Source: Luteimonas terrae
GTDB lineage: Bacteria > Pseudomonadota > Gammaproteobacteria > Xanthomonadales > Xanthomonadaceae
DNA length: 64,000 bases
Reading direction: 5' to 3'
Assembly (NCBI RefSeq): GCF_004358165.1
Contig: NZ_SMTG01000002.1
Span: 1,736,001-1,800,000 of the forward strand
Of this stretch, positions 60,727 to 64,000 are shown piece after piece. A program made the translations under genes and the position numbers. A model generated the notes under the pieces. The model was given only the letters and a program-made list of their open reading frames with translations, was not told the DNA's origin and did no database searches. Each line of letters opens with the position of its first letter. Within the stretch, counting starts at the first letter, position 1.

Positions 60727-64000
<3,274 letters not shown>

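Overview
The window is GC-rich (about 70%) chromosomal DNA from a gammaproteobacterium, most likely of the Lysobacteraceae/Xanthomonadaceae (Lysobacter/Luteimonas-like). This placement is inferred from the three TonB-dependent receptors, the family-typical gene sets (smg-topA-tsaC, def-fmt-rsmB, otsB-GH15-otsA) and the intergenic palindromes. No database search was possible. It reads as ordinary core genome with small accessory insertions. I see no prophage, transposase, CRISPR array, rRNA or tRNA.

Layout. 1-1.7 kb: the end of a DUF1631 gene and a PilZ protein. 1.8-5.7 kb (minus strand): yebC, ruvC, ruvA and kup. 5.8-8.3 kb: an AraC regulator with an alpha/beta hydrolase, divergent from ohr, then a GNAT acetyltransferase. 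8.3-13.3 kb (minus): a zinc-ribbon protein, aspS, a lipoprotein and the ABC-F protein YheS. 13.5-15.9 kb: TonB receptor 1. 16.1-18.6 kb: ybaL and a sirtuin. 18.6-21.2 kb: an AraC/GyrI regulator, an SDR epimerase and an orphan exported protein. 21.2-23.8 kb: clpB behind a heat-shock-type promoter. 24-25.2 kb: a glutathione transferase and a frameshifted lipoprotein gene. 25.2-29.6 kb: a DCC thiol protein divergent from otsB-GH15-otsA. 29.8-32.7 kb: glyoxalase I, DUF4166 and an NCS2 permease. 32.9-38.3 kb: a DUF3574 lipoprotein with TonB receptor 2, divergent from TonB receptor 3. 38.3-41.5 kb: a duplicated repeat region, pgeF-rluD, and divergent bamD. 41.5-42.35 kb: a large non-coding composite inverted repeat flanked by microsatellites. 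42.4-48.1 kb: cell-envelope genes (LpxL-like acyltransferase, two PH-domain membrane proteins, three glycosyltransferases). 48.1-51 kb: def-fmt-rsmB. 51.1-60.2 kb: a LysM protein, dprA, smg, three GYF_2-headed membrane proteins, topA and tsaC. 60.7 kb to the end: gltB, cut by the window edge.

Functional themes are DNA repair and topology (ruvCA, dprA, topA), translation quality (aspS, def, fmt, rsmB, rluD, tsaC, yheS), stress defence (clpB, ohr, gloA, trehalose synthesis, glutathione transferase) and outer-membrane biogenesis and uptake (bamD, LPS genes, TonB receptors). The most notable items are the composite inverted repeat at 41.7-42.2 kb, a tandem duplication that copied the 3' end of pgeF, the GYF_2 gene trio inserted between smg and topA, the single-base frameshift at about 24.95 kb, and good-looking sigma-32 (clpB) and sigma-54-like (gltB) promoter candidates.
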